This document shows positions 1 to 12,860 of a DNA stretch of 64,000 bases, in pieces. A program made the position numbers and the translations under genes. Under the pieces are notes generated by a model. The model was given only the letters and a program-made list of their open reading frames with translations, searched no databases and was not told the origin of the DNA. Every line of letters begins with the position of its first letter. Positions within the stretch are counted from its first letter, which is position 1. The stretch lies in the NCBI RefSeq assembly GCF_032854445.1, contig NC_088295.1, positions 61,857,249-61,921,248 on the forward strand. Reading direction: 5' to 3'. The stretch is from Liolophura sinensis. Lineage: Eukaryota > Mollusca > Polyplacophora > Chitonida > Chitonidae.

Positions 1-240
1 CCTCGCTTAGCGTTCAGCATGAAGGGGATAGTGCAACGACTGGTTGACCAGTATCAGTCCTATGGCTCGGGCGGGGCAGCTTATTTGCCTTTGGTAAGGC
101 GTCTCAGTGAAGCAGCACTAGATAAAAGAGAGCTAGTAATCCGTCCTGCAACAAGGAGGTACATTACATGCGCTCTAAGGATTCCTTCGTCGTCATATGT
201 CTGAAAAAATGTTAAGTACGACGTTAAACCCTAAGCGATT
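1..240 (+). repeat. Dispersed repeat, 3' end (TACGACGTTAAAC tail)
   Basis: Ends in GTTAAGTACGACGTTAAAC followed by ACTCACTCACTC. Similar tails recur near 6400-6440 and 7110-7160. The short reading frame at 19-204 lies inside this repeat and is not a gene. It resembles the 3' end of a mollusc SINE. Confidence 0.5.
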
Positions 241-1640
241 ACTCACTCACTCTAACAAGGATACACTGTGCCACTGTAATGTGTCTAATGGATATCAAAT
301 ATATATTTTTTGGGAGGGGGGGGAGAGGTGCAAATAAAAGATAAAACTTAATCAAATGCATTTTGAAATATCTACCATTTTCTCGATGATTTATCAATTT
401 TTATCAAAAAATACATTTTGTAAGTACTAACCTAAGGTCAGTGTTGTGTTGTCTAAGGTCACATTTTCATAACTAATATTTTTTCCTGTTTATCAGACAA
501 ACAGAAGGTATTTCTAGATTATGCTAACATTCTGTGAGTGCAAATGTCTTCGCTTCGATCCAACCCGGGTAAATGACAGCACGATCGCACTGGGTTCACC
601 GATCTCTCCGTCATAGTTTAAGGTTTAAGTCTCCAAGGCTTTTGCACTGGTTGTATAAATTCCCTTTAAGACGTGTACGGTTGTCAAACAAGCGCTTGGC
701 GGCTCAGCGCTAAACCCTGGTCGAGTCATACTACTATGGTTCGACTAAAATCTGATAGCACTGTTTGTCTAGAAATGGAGAACAGTTGGTGGACAAGGAG
801 AAAGACGCGTTTTTAAGCAATCTGTTTTTCACTGACTCACGTCTCGCGCCCGCGTGGCGCTTGTGGCAGTGATATGGTTGGAGTAAACACTAGCGCGTGC
901 TTCGAGACCGATTAACTCCCGCGCACTATTTTCCTCTAAAGTTCCGCAAACTAAGCCCAACAAACCCCGGGCTTTCGTAACCTTTCTTTCACAGCGTGGC
1001 TAATTTCATAAACCGCCAACAAAAACATTGCCATAAAATGTTTGGAGAAGACCCACAACGCCGAATTATAGAAGCCCGAGATGAAAGTCAAAGATGACGG
1101 ACAGAAGCTCGCTAATCTGCCTCACACGGGCGAATGACGTCATCGAGTACTTGGTGACATTACCCCATTCACGTGAACCGGCTTAAGCCATGGCCATGAG
1201 GTGAATGTTCAGGAGGAAAATACTTGGCACAAACACTGTAAACCTACCCAATGCTTTTCTACTTAAAGTATGATTCATGTATATAAACCTATCTGCAGTC
1301 TTCTGTCATTTAAAAGAAATTACAAAACACATTTTCTCTCGATTCTGATTGGTCGCTTATTAGACCGGTAAGCAACAACATATTCGAGCTATAAGTAACA
1401 ACTTAAAACACCATTATTTAGGCATCACGTCACACTTGAACAGTGTGCTTTTAACAAAGTATGATGACGCATGTATGATTACTTACGCTCTGTATTGCTT
1501 GCACTGTTCCACAATTGTGTCTAATTCCGCTAAGCTGGAGACTGTATATTCATTGTGTTGAATTGCATAGCCAGTCTGGACATATGAACAGTTTATCATA
1601 GTTCAACAGGGATATATATTTTGATAATCGACAATTAATA
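241..1640. other. Intergenic, no gene seen
   Basis: No supported coding region. The 540-1250 part is less AT-rich, with several CpG-containing words (GCGCCCGCGTGGCGC near 845) and a perfect TGACGTCA at 1135-1142. It could be a promoter for something off the left edge, but no exon is visible. Confidence 0.4.
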
Positions 1641-1816
1641 CTGGCTTCCTCTCCGGCCGTACGTGGGAGGTTGTCCAACAACCTACGGATGGTCGTGGGT
1701 TTCCTCCGGGCTCTGTCCGGTTTCCTCTCACCATAATTCTAGCCGCCGACGTATAAGTGAAATATTCTTGAGTACGGCGTAAAACACCAATCAAATGAAT
1801 AAATAAATAAATACAT
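1641..1816 (+). mobile_element. tRNA-derived SINE (family A), 5'-truncated
   Basis: Starts within the body at CTGGCTTCCTCTCCGGCCGT and runs to the conserved tail TCTTGAGTACGGCGTAAAAC and an AATAAATAAATA end. The tRNA-like head is missing. Confidence 0.85.
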
Positions 1817-3479
1817 ACATATTCATTCGACTAGAACATTTCTTTCGTCTTTCCAACATCATAAGAAACAACTGACATCTTCCCTTTGCATGATTCAATG
1901 CTAATTTCATACTTTATATACTTTCCTAGTTGTTTTGGTTGTTTGTATTACGCCGTATTGGACTTCAGAGTCATAAAGCATCTTCAGAATTATTCCTCAG
2001 TACATCGTCGCCTTATATCGTAAACCTCATCATTATTGCTTCTCACCTTGGCAAGTGATTGGGCTTCAAGGAGATCAATACCAGAGTAGTGTGGCGTCTT
2101 CCAGCATTAGTATCATTTCAAACTGTACGTGGTTTATGAATGGGGCTATCTGATTAACGTTACTGGTGTTGGGTTACCGCTGTTTTTCATGCGCACAAAG
2201 CCCTCTTTGTGCCAAAATTTCCAGCGACTCGACTTAACGCCCATTTTACCCGCAACTATTGAAAGAACAAACAACATTAGAAACGATCCTACATCAAGAG
2301 GCGTTGTTTGGCTTCGTCTCAATTATTTCACGGAGGCGGCTGAAGGGAGATGACCGAGTCTTCTGAATTAGACTTACAAGACCGTGCCCCCAGCGACCGT
2401 GTCCTGCCGGTGGTTACGCTTTAACAACCCACAAGTTGTGGCTTAATGATGTTTCTGATGAAAAAAAAAAAAACGAAGAGAAACTTTGGCTTGTGGGTGA
2501 GTTCTAGAAGATGGTATATGCATCACGTAGTTTACATCCGATTCCATAATCCTACCGGAAACTACGTTTGCGCGCCCTAACGCGAGATGTTGTCAGACCG
2601 GAAGACAGACAGTGTCGTGCGGCTATATCAAATGTTCAAGCTGCGTATGTCGAAGTGATTTGCACTGAGAGTTTATTCAAACAACCAAAAGAAGCTAAAG
2701 TGCTTCTGTTTACAGAGTGAAGTTATAAAAGCATCCGTCTCATAAATACCCACGTAAGAGGAAATACACGTTCGGCAACATTGTGCTCGAGATTGTATCG
2801 TTAGGGATGAGCCACGAAAAGACAACGATTTTCTAGCATCCCTAACGGGATTAGTTGCGTTTTGACTGGCTGGGTAGTGGACTAGTGACGGACTAGATGG
2901 CAACTGTACTGATTAAAACGTGTTGTTGAGCCAAAAATAAAACATATTTTTATTTTTTATTGAATTTCATTTGGTTGATTAAATGACTAAACAGAGGGAG
3001 CAAGTGACTGGTGCTGATTAATATCGATTTATTTTATAACTCACCGGAATCCTGACTAATTGACAAACCGATTTATTGATTGAATGACTGGTTGAATGCT
3101 TGAGTGAGTGAGTGAGTGAGTGATGGGTTAATGGGGTGAATGATTGTGTGATTGACCGACTAACTGAGTGTGTGGTTGGTCAACGGAGTGAGTGACAGTG
3201 TGACTGACTGACTGACTTTGGGTGAATTACACTATGTTGCTATTGAATCTTAGAATTTTAATCTCCTTTGCTACATAAGTTAAGTGAGAAACATGAAATA
3301 CTCAGCACTATATAGTGTAATACCTTCGTAGTAAATCTACCGGGTTTGTATCAAGTGAACTCAACCTAACGATAAAATCTAAATGATACACATCTTCTAA
3401 ATGCGGGCTCAAGCAACTAATTAGCGTTGACATTCGCCACGCGAAGGGCTCTTGTCAGCTATCTATTGTGACTTTATAG

Positions 3480-3480
<1 letters not shown>
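1817..3480. other. Intergenic with simple repeats
   Basis: No gene seen. Holds a 13-base A run (2461-2473), a perfect 11-bp hairpin (2799-2809 with 2837-2847), and a degenerate GAGT/GACT-rich tract at about 3060-3215. Confidence 0.4.

Positions 3481-3483
<3 letters not shown>

Positions 3484-3571
<88 letters not shown>
3484..3571. repeat. (TA)n microsatellite
   Basis: About 44 uninterrupted TA dinucleotides. Confidence 0.98.
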
Positions 3572-3574
<3 letters not shown>

Positions 3575-3589
3575 TACTTCTTCATTTAA

Positions 3590-3980
3590 TATAAAAGACT
3601 ACAGGACTGAGAGCAAAACAACAGCATCGACGGCACTGTGATTGTTGGGAAATGGTATTTGACTGCTTCAGGTAAATGGGAAGCTTTTCATTACGAGAGA
3701 GAAATAAAGGAGAACAATAAATTCACACCGAGAAAAGGACATAAACCTTTGTGGATAGCTATACATTACAACAACATACAGACCTATGGCAGCTCCGGCA
3801 TCGAGTTATCACCACACATCTGTCTGCATCAGTCTTCTTAAAATTTATCTTCATCAGTTTGTTATGAGAATGTAAATCGTCTTATAGACGGGTGATTTTA
3901 ATTGCTGAGTTGTACCCGCCTATATTCATGCTGCCAAACCCCATTGTGTATGCACATTCATGTATGTACTGAAAAAAATA
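3590..3980 (+). repeat. Dispersed repeat next to (TA)n (family C)
   Basis: AAAAGACTACA followed by a CGACGGCACTGTGATTG and GGGAAATGGT block that recurs at 8306-8370 and 9700-9745, each time just after a long (TA)n tract. No protein of its own recognised. Confidence 0.5.
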
Positions 3981-4780
3981 TTTTAGTGGTGTTCCTCACG
4001 TACTGAATTCTGTAACTGATAAGAACGTCAGGTATTCCAACGCTAACATAAAAACGTCATCTAAGCTGACTCTCATCCTATAACCTTTATATCTACATTT
4101 AACCCTAGCAATGACAACGTATATGCTGCCTTTTAAACCAACCAAATTCTCTTACATTCCAATGAACGACTTCGTACTGCATTTGAAGGAACAAAATTTC
4201 TAAAAGCAAACAGACAAGCTAAGAACCTGAAACAACTATTAACAGAGGCAAAATTCAGTTCGAACTCAACGGAGACTTTTTCTGTCAGCAAATGACATGA
4301 TAAACGATGCAAATGTTGTAATCGTGCGATAATTGAGTCCAAAGTTCAGTTCAGAAACTCTATGATAAATGCAAGTATGAATTGTAACTCCAAGAATTTG
4401 ATTTACGTCTTAGTCTGTAATGGATGGCAGATGGATGTTATATACAGGAGACACTGGAGATGCTCTGGGCAACAGAACCAGGCTTCAGCGACAACAATTC
4501 AACACTGATTCTAAACGACATCTTAGGCATGTACCCAAAATATTATGATTCTCAATATTACCCTTTTTCAAACTATTTTTGGAGGATTATACATATGGAA
4601 TAGCACTTAATTCGGAAATTCAAGCCCGACGCTAATTTTCATTGTAAGATTATTACTACTGTTTTGTTTTGTTTAATTAAACTCTATTTGTATACAGACC
4701 CAAACCCCTAAACCCCTCAGTTTCTTTGCTTACTGGTCCACAACTAAGAGTTTATAAACTATACAACTTTATGCATGCCT
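3981..4780. other. Intergenic, nothing seen
   Basis: AT-rich sequence without coding signal or recognised repeat. Confidence 0.35.
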
Positions 4781-4874
4781 ATATATATATATATATATAT
4801 GTCTTTTGCTCTACATATATGTTCTTTGTGACTTAACTGTATCATTTTGAAAAGTCTCAAAAGAGACCAAACAC

Positions 4875-4876
<2 letters not shown>

Positions 4877-4943
<67 letters not shown>
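4877..4943. repeat. (TA)n microsatellite, with a shorter one at 4782-4800
   Basis: A long TA run. The IYIYIY peptides predicted on both strands are translations of it. The run is followed by CCACGATATATATCGTG, a short palindrome. Confidence 0.97.
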
Positions 4944-4945
<2 letters not shown>

Positions 4946-6960
4946 ACGATATATATCGTGATCACCAGAGTAGTGCGTTGCACTTGCTCGTTGTGTCCAC
5001 AGTGTGGGAAAATAATTATCCCCATAAATGTACCCTTGTTTTGAGAAGGAATTTGGTGGGCTGCGTAATTTGGTTCCCTCATACATCTACCTATAACACA
5101 TAAAAAAAATGAACAAATCACCCAATATCACAATGATTATGAGATAAATATACTACAGAGGGTAGGAAGGTGATTCTATAGCATGTGTCATTAACAAATA
5201 TAGCATATGCCAATGGAAAAATAACTTTGTTGCCATAGACCAAATTTCTGTTATACATTATTAATATATGCAACATGTAATATTATACCAGGCTATATAT
5301 TTATAAGTGATAAGCATATTATGTGGTTTATACGTTTATTTATATATCTACTTCATTCCTTATTTACTGTTCAATCAAATATATGTTTATGTACTCATGG
5401 GAAATAAACAAATACGTTTGGACCAAAATAGTCTCAACAGCTCTTAAAGTAAACGTTCTTCAGCTATGGCCTACATTACAAATATTGAGGTATTACAGCC
5501 CGTATTGATCTGCTCTGTGGATGGTCAATTTTTCGTGATTGACACTTCCAGGACGTCTTTGAAGTATGGTGTTCTTTTGTGTCTTCAAACTACGTGCGAA
5601 GCTAAATTGTCACTTCACCGTTATGGGTATCGTCAACATCTATTATCAGGCCGTGTTAGATAAGTGTCTCTTCGGCCCTGCTGGTACCTCAACACTTTCG
5701 GTCGATAAGCCCTTTGTCTGTGCAACCATTAGCAGGCAACATTGTTCCCGGAACAACGAACAGCGTCCCGCTTAAGGCAACCGTAGAACGGTAGGGCCAC
5801 TTTCGAGGTTTGAAAGCAACCCATAGACTGATAAAGAATAGTTGCTGTCTTTCCAAGCAAAACAGCTAAGCATTATTGGTGATGACAACCGCGCAGCCGA
5901 TCACCCCTATAGCTATGTAACAAATTTACGCCTAGACGAAGTTTAACAATACCAACAGACAGGGAAATCGAACGGTAAAGATCCAGTTGTAAAAGTCATT
6001 GTTGGTACACAGGCCAGTTCTCTGTAGTTGTACTGTACCTGTGTTATACTGAGAGAAGAAAATATAATTCATTCCTGGTTTTTTTCAACTTATATTTCAT
6101 ATCTGAATACAATAAGTGCTAGAAAAATTCTTGAGTATGGCCTCAAGGTAAAACAGTATAATAAATTAAAATAATAAAAAATATAAAACAGTAAAATAAT
6201 AAATAAACTAAAATAGTCAGCAATAAGGAGAGGAATGAGGACTAGTTGGCCCAATGTCAGTATAATGTAACTGGGTGGGTTGTCATGGCTGGTTATTTCC
6301 GCATGATACTTCAGTGACGGCAGCACATTGGCAAAGTGGACCGCAAGAAGACACACTATATGTACGCACATCTAATGAATCCACGTCGTAATACAAAAAT
6401 CATTAAGTACGACATAAAATCTCAAGCATACATACATATAACACATCTTGGTCTGAGTTTCCACTGTGTATAGAGATAAAATACCATTTTTCTCTGTTCT
6501 AAACATACTGTACTTTATCTGTTGTAGGGTCCTATGGGCTCGCTTAGAGCTGAGTGCCTGACCAATTAAAGGAAAGAAAACACCAAGTACCGTACCTGCA
6601 CCTGTACTATTCTATTCAAAAACTCACTAGCACTTGGTTAATGTAGCATGAATGCACCTCAAACCACTACGCCGCGTCGGCATCCGCTGTAACTTGTTAT
6701 ATTCACAGGTATAAAGTAAACGTGTGAGGGTCAGCGGACATTATATTTTGCCATCAGCGCAATGTTTTAAAGTACTCCCTATCTCTAATTTACCGGCAGT
6801 TATGGTCGCTTAAGAAAACCCGTCCCTACAACCCCATCAGGTTATATGGGATGAACATAGCGGTAAAAGCGATGAGCAGCCTAGCTTATTGTATTATATT
6901 ACCTGCACAGGGTATTGCTTAGGCCTACCGCCGTTGAATTAACTTCTTTCATCAATTGTG
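4946..6960. other. Intergenic, no supported gene
   Basis: Short frames around 5466-5775 (plus strand) have no recognisable domain, codon signal or splice context. The 6090-6440 part ends in a degenerate TACGACATAAAATC repeat tail. Confidence 0.35.
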
Positions 6961-6966
6961 TGATCA

Positions 6967-6972
6967 ATATAT

Positions 6973-7034
<62 letters not shown>
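6967..7034. repeat. (TA)n microsatellite
   Basis: TA run with a single interruption near its left end, followed at about 7110-7160 by another CGACGTTATACC..CACTCACT repeat tail. Confidence 0.96.
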
Positions 7035-7037
<3 letters not shown>

Positions 7038-7164
7038 GTTACTGTACATGCATCTAGATTTTCGATGCGTTACCTTGCATTATTGAAAACGTCTTGTTAA
7101 CTTGTTTTCTTAATATAACGACGTTATACCCCAAGCACTCACACTCACTCACTCTTAACATTAC

Positions 7165-8020
7165 ATCATCCTAATTTCTTGCTTTATATACTTTCTTTAG
7201 TAGGTCTTTAGTAGTTTAATGCTTCTATACGACGACAAGATTTCAATCATGACTATAACTTGTACACGTAGCGATATCGATTCTTCAGTTTTGGAAATAT
7301 ACAAATGCGAGATATTTTTCTCTATATGTTGCCATTATCCTGGATATTTCAATCAACCCTCCATAGCAGATTTTAAAAAATAGCAAATTAAGAGATATTT
7401 TTTAAAAATCTCAATATTATTCAAAATGTGCAGAATTGCCGTAAACAGAAGAGTTTGTCTTCTTTCTTTCCTTGAAGACAAACTTTAGTGGCTGGCACGT
7501 CGTAAACTAATTGTACTTGTGTATCTAGTAATCTGTCTGAAATTCATTATTATCCTATGATAACCCCATCATCTAGCCTTATAACCTCTTTATCAAGAAA
7601 TACACGCTACATGCATAAATTACCGAAATCACGCAATGTAGGTTGGTTGGTTTGTGTTTGGGTTATTGGCGAGTGCCAGTCTCTCGATCTGTATATATCA
7701 GGTTATTCTGTGACTGAAATTACAAGAAAACGAACAAAAACTATTCATCTTCTGGGGACGCAACAAACTCAGAAACTATATGCAGAATTCAGGTCGTGTC
7801 CTAATCTGGAACAAGCAGGTCGTACATTGTCGAGTGCTTCACCCCGAATGAGGCTACCCGCTGTAGCAGCTTAAAACGAAACTGCCAGAATTTATAACAC
7901 CTAAGTAAAAAGTGGCCCAAAGATTCTTCCATTTGGCAAAGGTCACATTGTTCTGTAGCGAGTAAATTTATTCTGTGTAGTCATGGATGTAAAAGACATA
8001 TTCCTGATAGAATATTAAAG
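7165..8020. other. Intergenic, no supported gene
   Basis: A 105-codon plus-strand frame at 7557-7874 has no recognisable features. Nothing else seen. Confidence 0.3.
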
Positions 8021-8021
8021 A

Positions 8022-8023
<2 letters not shown>

Positions 8024-8089
<66 letters not shown>
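8024..8089. repeat. (TA)n microsatellite
   Basis: About 33 TA units. Confidence 0.97.
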
Positions 8090-8091
<2 letters not shown>

Positions 8092-8289
8092 GCCATTTTG
8101 TGTATCAAAAATCTTGGAGCAACCCTTACTATTCTTAACACAAAGGTTTTTTTTTGTCAAAATGAAAAAATCGAGTCTAACAGAACTGATTATTTGTATA
8201 GATCTAAATATATATATTTGTAAAAGTACTTGGGCTTCTTATGGTGTTATAACGGTTATACCACATTTAAGAAAAGTGCTAGTTAGATT

Positions 8290-8560
8290 ACTCCTTAATG
8301 AGTATAAAAGACTACAGTATATAGGAGTAAAAAAGCATATCAGTGACGACAGTGTGATAGCTAGAAAATGGTCGCATGTTTCTTACGAGTACTGGTTAAT
8401 TTATCTCAGCCAGAGTTTTATTCCGATTGTTCATGAGTAATCTTAATAAGTAGCGACGTACACGCGAATTATCTCTATTTATATAAGTACGGTTGTGTTT
8501 GTAAAGTATTATCTAAATGGCTGTGTGTTATTTTGTGCCACGCGTATGTACATTATTGAA
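8290..8560 (+). repeat. Dispersed repeat next to (TA)n (family C)
   Basis: TATAAAAGACTACAG, then CAGTGACGACAGTGTGATAG and GAAAATGGTC, then TTATCTCAGCCAGAGTTTTA. It matches the copies after 3590 and 9690. Confidence 0.55.
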
Positions 8561-9465
8561 AGACTACACTCATCTACACAATTTTGTAAACTGCCTTAAT
8601 AGATCTGTGGAAGCTTTGCATTTTCTAGCTGTGTAAGTCGTCCTCTTTGAGACTCATTAGTGGTTAAGTTTTTTTGCCACATCCCTGTATAACGCCTTTT
8701 TGCAACTGTTTAAAATATTTAATCCTTTTAAAATTAAAACGGCAAGCGGACGACCAGTATGCCCTGGAGTGCATGGGTACAAGAGTAGAGTGTTCAACAA
8801 GCTTTGCTAATTAGTGAGGAAAACACTTTCCTAGGTCAGAACAAGGGTCTAAAGAGTTATTAAGACAGTTAAATATAGGCCCGGGAGGCAGGTTACTTTT
8901 CTCTAGGGGTTGGGAGAGACAAACTAAGGGTTTTCACACGCGAGCTAAGCGAGGGAATGGGAGGAGGAGCAGCGAACTTTTTCGAGGGAATTGGAACAAT
9001 ATATATAATTCCAGGGCACAAAGAAAGTTGGTTGGTGTTGGGCTTATTTTTGGCGTCATCATGAAGAAACTGGACTAACGTGGTCATTTAACTTGGGCGA
9101 AAGGCATAAATGTTCAAATTTCTATTTAAGTGTGAATATGCAGATATGATGTCTTCCGGTCATAGCTTGTGTACAGATGATCCTTTTATATCTTCAAAGG
9201 TGGAAAGAAGCTAGAGCTTCAAGCAAAATTACTCGCCACAAAGTGGCTGAAATATTGACGACGTGGCGTAGAGCCATAATCATTCATTCAAGCAAAATTA
9301 ATTTATAAAAATGCAACAAACAACATTAAATCTATAGCCTGAGTGCAAATGACCTTAATGGGGATGCGTCTTTGAAAATGAACACCAGATGATGTCTCAA
9401 TCTAAATTGACTTTCACCGCCGGAAATAACTTATAACTTATCATTTGTTTCGCATCACCACATTA
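8561..9465. other. Intergenic, nothing seen
   Basis: No gene or clear repeat. A 64-codon minus-strand frame at 8893-9087 lacks recognisable features. Confidence 0.35.
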
Positions 9466-9467
9466 TG

Positions 9468-9585
<118 letters not shown>

Positions 9586-9689
9586 TTTAAAACAAAACAT
9601 GGATTTATTGATATTTACAGTTTCAATATTAACACAAGAACACGTACATTGTATTACATTTCCAAATACAGTACTGGCTGTATATATTT

Positions 9690-9840
9690 ACGTCAAACAT
9701 TATAATACGACGACAGTGTAAGAGTTGGCAAATGGTCACACATAACCGCTGAAACATAGCATCTTGTCAACTTACTTCAGTCGGGGTTTTAGTCTAACTG
9801 TTTATGCAAATGCATACCTAGTAGCAAATAACACGCCCCA
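9690..9840 (+). repeat. Dispersed repeat next to (TA)n (family C)
   Basis: ACGACGACAGTGTAAGAGTT, GGCAAATGGTCACA and TTCAGTCGGGGTTTTA match the family C copy at 8290-8560. Confidence 0.5.
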
Positions 9841-10015
9841 CAGCACCATGTCTTAAGCAGAATTAGGTAAAAAAAATGCAGTAGAGTAGACACTTGGACA
9901 TCAATAAGCTACATGACCCATAACGTTATTATGACTGACTTTGTTATAGAATAGCATTACTGCATTACTACATAAACACTCAATCTGGATAGTAACAGTT
10001 TTGATGACCCAAGTA

Positions 10016-10115
10016 TTGCAACTTTGCCTAACGGCTAACTGAGATAAGATGACATGTGAGTGAGCGGATTTCACTGGCTGCGTGTGATGATTTGTCACCT
10101 ACACGCATCATACTG
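10016..10115 (+). repeat. Dispersed repeat (family E)
   Basis: CTAACTGAG.TAA followed by GCGGATTTCACTGGCTGCGT and GTGATGATTTGTCA. Related copies lie at 12780-12860 and 19936-20015 (CCCTAACTGAGGTAAA ... GGATTTCACAGGTTA). Confidence 0.5.
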
Positions 10116-10552
10116 TCGTCGAAACTCCGGCTATACTTTCCATGCAGTAGCTTTTATATTTGAACAAGATTACAGCTGAGGTCGCATGTAGAAATCCAAG
10201 CACAATGTGATGATGTGAAGAAAGTCAAGAAAATATAATCGAATCGGACAGGCCCTTTTAAACACTTGAGAAAGTTATATAGTTGTAAATATACGTTTAC
10301 AGCGAATGCCATTTGCCTGAGAAATTTATACATGCCAATGTACAATGCATGGATGTAGGTCAAGAAGTTTGTCAGGTTTAGCTGGGTTCATTTCGTCCGA
10401 ATGTATCCTCGTAACTATTCAGTGTCTGTGTATTGCCTCAAAAAGTTTCCTCATTCATGGAGGAACAGCCGTTAAGCTTTGCCAATATGGTCGTTCTTAG
10501 TCTTCAGTATGGTTTCCTTTCTATAACCCCCAGGGTTATCTCAATGGAGTAT

Positions 10553-10781
10553 TTATTTATTTGACTGGTGTTTTACGCCGTACTCAAGAATATTTCGCTA
10601 ATGCGACGGCGGCCAGCATTATGGTGGGAGCAAACCGGGGTTGCTGACAGACCTTCCCACGTACGGGCGGAGAGGAAGCCAGCATGAGCTGGACTTGAAC
10701 TCACAGCGACCGCATTGGTCAGAGGCTCCTGGGTCATTACGCTAAGCTTGCGCGCTAACCAACTGAGCCACGGAGGCCCCC
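10553..10781 (-). mobile_element. tRNA-derived SINE (family A), nearly complete
   Basis: Reads in reverse from the tail (GACTGGTGTTTTACGCCGTA) to the tRNA-like head (CTGAGCCACGGAGGCC). It is flanked by a 13-bp target duplication CTCAA(T/C)GGAGTAT at 10540-10552 and 10782-10794 with one mismatch. An internal deletion removes part of the GC-rich middle. Confidence 0.9.
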
Positions 10782-10985
10782 CTCAACGGAGTATATCCTG
10801 ACTGCATCTGAGGAAACACCATAGAACACCATTAGACAATGTGAAACCATCAGACAAACAACAAATTAAAAATTCATAAACTGAAGAATTTTATGCCTTA
10901 AAAAAGGAACTTAAACCATTATTATGCAGCTATGGTCGATTTAACGCTCTTATCACAAATGATGTTTCAAATCTTGTCATGTCCA

Positions 10986-11322
10986 CTTACTGATTTATTT
11001 ATTTATACGCCATACTCAGTAATATTTTACTTTCACGATGGCCACGAAGTATATTGGTGGAAATCGGAGTGCCAGAAGTAAACTACTGACCTTTATGCCA
11101 TACTAGTGTGGGGGGGGGGGGGAGTGGTCTCTGTAGTAAAGTTCCTGATACAGTGCCACTCAACGAAGCACCATGGACAGTTTATTGCTCCCAAAGTACT
11201 ATAAACATAGGATGCAGAGGAATCTAGACAATTCTCTTTCCTAGAATGGGACTGAACCCAGGTCTTGTGTGACTACGTTGTTGAAAGACGTACGCCTAAG
11301 CCATTCGGTCACGATGAGATAA
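10986..11322 (-). mobile_element. Degenerate SINE of a second family (family F)
   Basis: The tail-side end has ATACGCCATACTCAGTAATA and GGTGGAAATCGGAGTGCC. The far end is tRNA-like, with a B-box-like GGGACTGAACCCAGG and CCTAAGCCATTCGGTCACG. Related fragments occur near 12580-12720, 14890-15110, 26085-26380, 57780-57880 and 58720-58790. Contains a G12 run at 11110-11121. Confidence 0.55.
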
Positions 11323-12579
11323 TATATATCGAATAATATCTCCCACGCCATTGTTTTTGGATTAATGTATCATTTCTCTGCAATGTACAATGACGGATGC
11401 TGTGAAATGCCTGAAGGAAACCAAATGCGTCCTGCGGGTACATCAAGGACTTTCCCACGAAATTAACTCTTGATTCAAACAAGGGTGTCAGGTACATGTA
11501 CGATGTAAGTCTGCGAACGAGATAGAAATTCAACTCGACCTTCACCTATGCTGTCACCAACGACCTTTCCTGAATTCCCACATTAATACCTATATAGTAT
11601 AAGCCGCTTTCTCATGCATGTTTATCATTTTCACACGTCTCTCGGGTAAGACAGGTGAAACAAGTGAAGCAGGCTTAACTCCTCCTCCCGGCTACGGTAT
11701 CTGGCATGTTATCATGGGAACCCGTCTGGATGCCACCTCTCAGGTGCTACGCAGCATCACCAGTCGAAGATGACAGATAAAAAAAACCCCAAAAAACAGG
11801 ACAAGGTAAAACAGAGAATAACAAACGTTTGTAGATACACTGGCTAATTAATTACGTGACTGCATGATAAAGCTCTGAGATTCTACTGATTGAGCAGAGC
11901 AATTTTGTGCAGACAGTTAAAGCATTGCATCAGGTGTAATCCGAGATGGGGCGAGGTGGTTTAGTGATGCTCTGCTCATGGGGTGAGCGGGGGAATAGGT
12001 GGGTTATCCCTCGGGTGTTCTAAGTACGGACTAGGAATTAAGATGATTAACATTAAATTACGGCGCTTTTAACACGTACGTAATTAATGGCCAAAGAAGT
12101 AATTTGTTCCACATTTGTTATTCTCTTTGCGTTAAGTACTCCCCGTCCTGTATATGTTCTTTCATCACTCGCCGAGGTTTATGGAGCATTATTTAAGTTC
12201 TTAAATATTTTGCTATAAGGCAATTGTTTATATCCGATTGGCAAATATCACGCCATTGCTTAAAGCTTTTAGTACACTGAATTCGTTCATTCGCCTTCAA
12301 GCAAGAATGACAACTGTTGAATGCTTCCGTCCTTTATACTTTATGTATTTTATAACTTTTAACTTTGTGATAAACTTTGTTTTGGGAATTGGTCTTGCGA
12401 TTTTTGACCATGGATGTGCTGTGACGGCCATATATATACAGGAGCACCGTCAAGTGCTTAGGCCTATATTTTCAGCAAGATTTCACGACCAGTGAGGGAG
12501 TGGGATATTCAAAATCCTTGGGGTTGGGATTATTGATCAACTGATTGACTGTTGCTTCTCTTCACACTCAAGAATTCTT
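11323..12579. other. Intergenic, nothing seen
   Basis: Short frames only; no domain or splice context. Confidence 0.3.
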
Positions 12580-12860
12580 CACTTTTTTCGCTGACACAAT
12601 AACGGTCAATTTTATGGGTGGAAACCGGAGTGCCCTGAACAAACGCAAGCTACGTTTATAAGAAAGCTACTGAATCACATGTGATGTATAGATTGGCAAT
12701 CTATACTGGTGGAAGAAAAGTGGTTTTCACCGAGATGCTGCAATCAAATATTTTAATGCACTTACATTGACAGTTATAGAATAAAACCCTAACTGAGGTA
12801 AACTGACAAGAGGCCGGATTTCACAGGTTAAGTGTGACTGTTTGTCATTTATTGTCAGTT
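12580..12860. repeat. Fragments of families F and E
   Basis: TTATGGGTGGAAACCGGAGT at about 12613-12632 belongs to family F. CCCTAACTGAGGTAAACTGA at about 12787-12806 with GGATTTCACAGGTTAAGTGT belongs to family E. Confidence 0.45.

Noticed and set aside
1135-1142. Second perfect TGACGTCA
   Set aside because: No gene or exon nearby; expected once per window by chance.
4759-5121. Reading frames on both strands rich in IYIYIY
   Set aside because: Translation of a (TA)n microsatellite; all frames of a TA run are open.
7557-7874. 105-codon plus-strand frame
   Set aside because: No domain, no partner exon and no composition shift; likely chance.
10670-10781. tRNA gene-like sequence with A and B boxes (also at 49520-49612, 57590-57684 and 58238-58330)
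   Set aside because: These are the tRNA-derived heads of SINE copies, joined to the SINE body and lacking an intact cloverleaf end.
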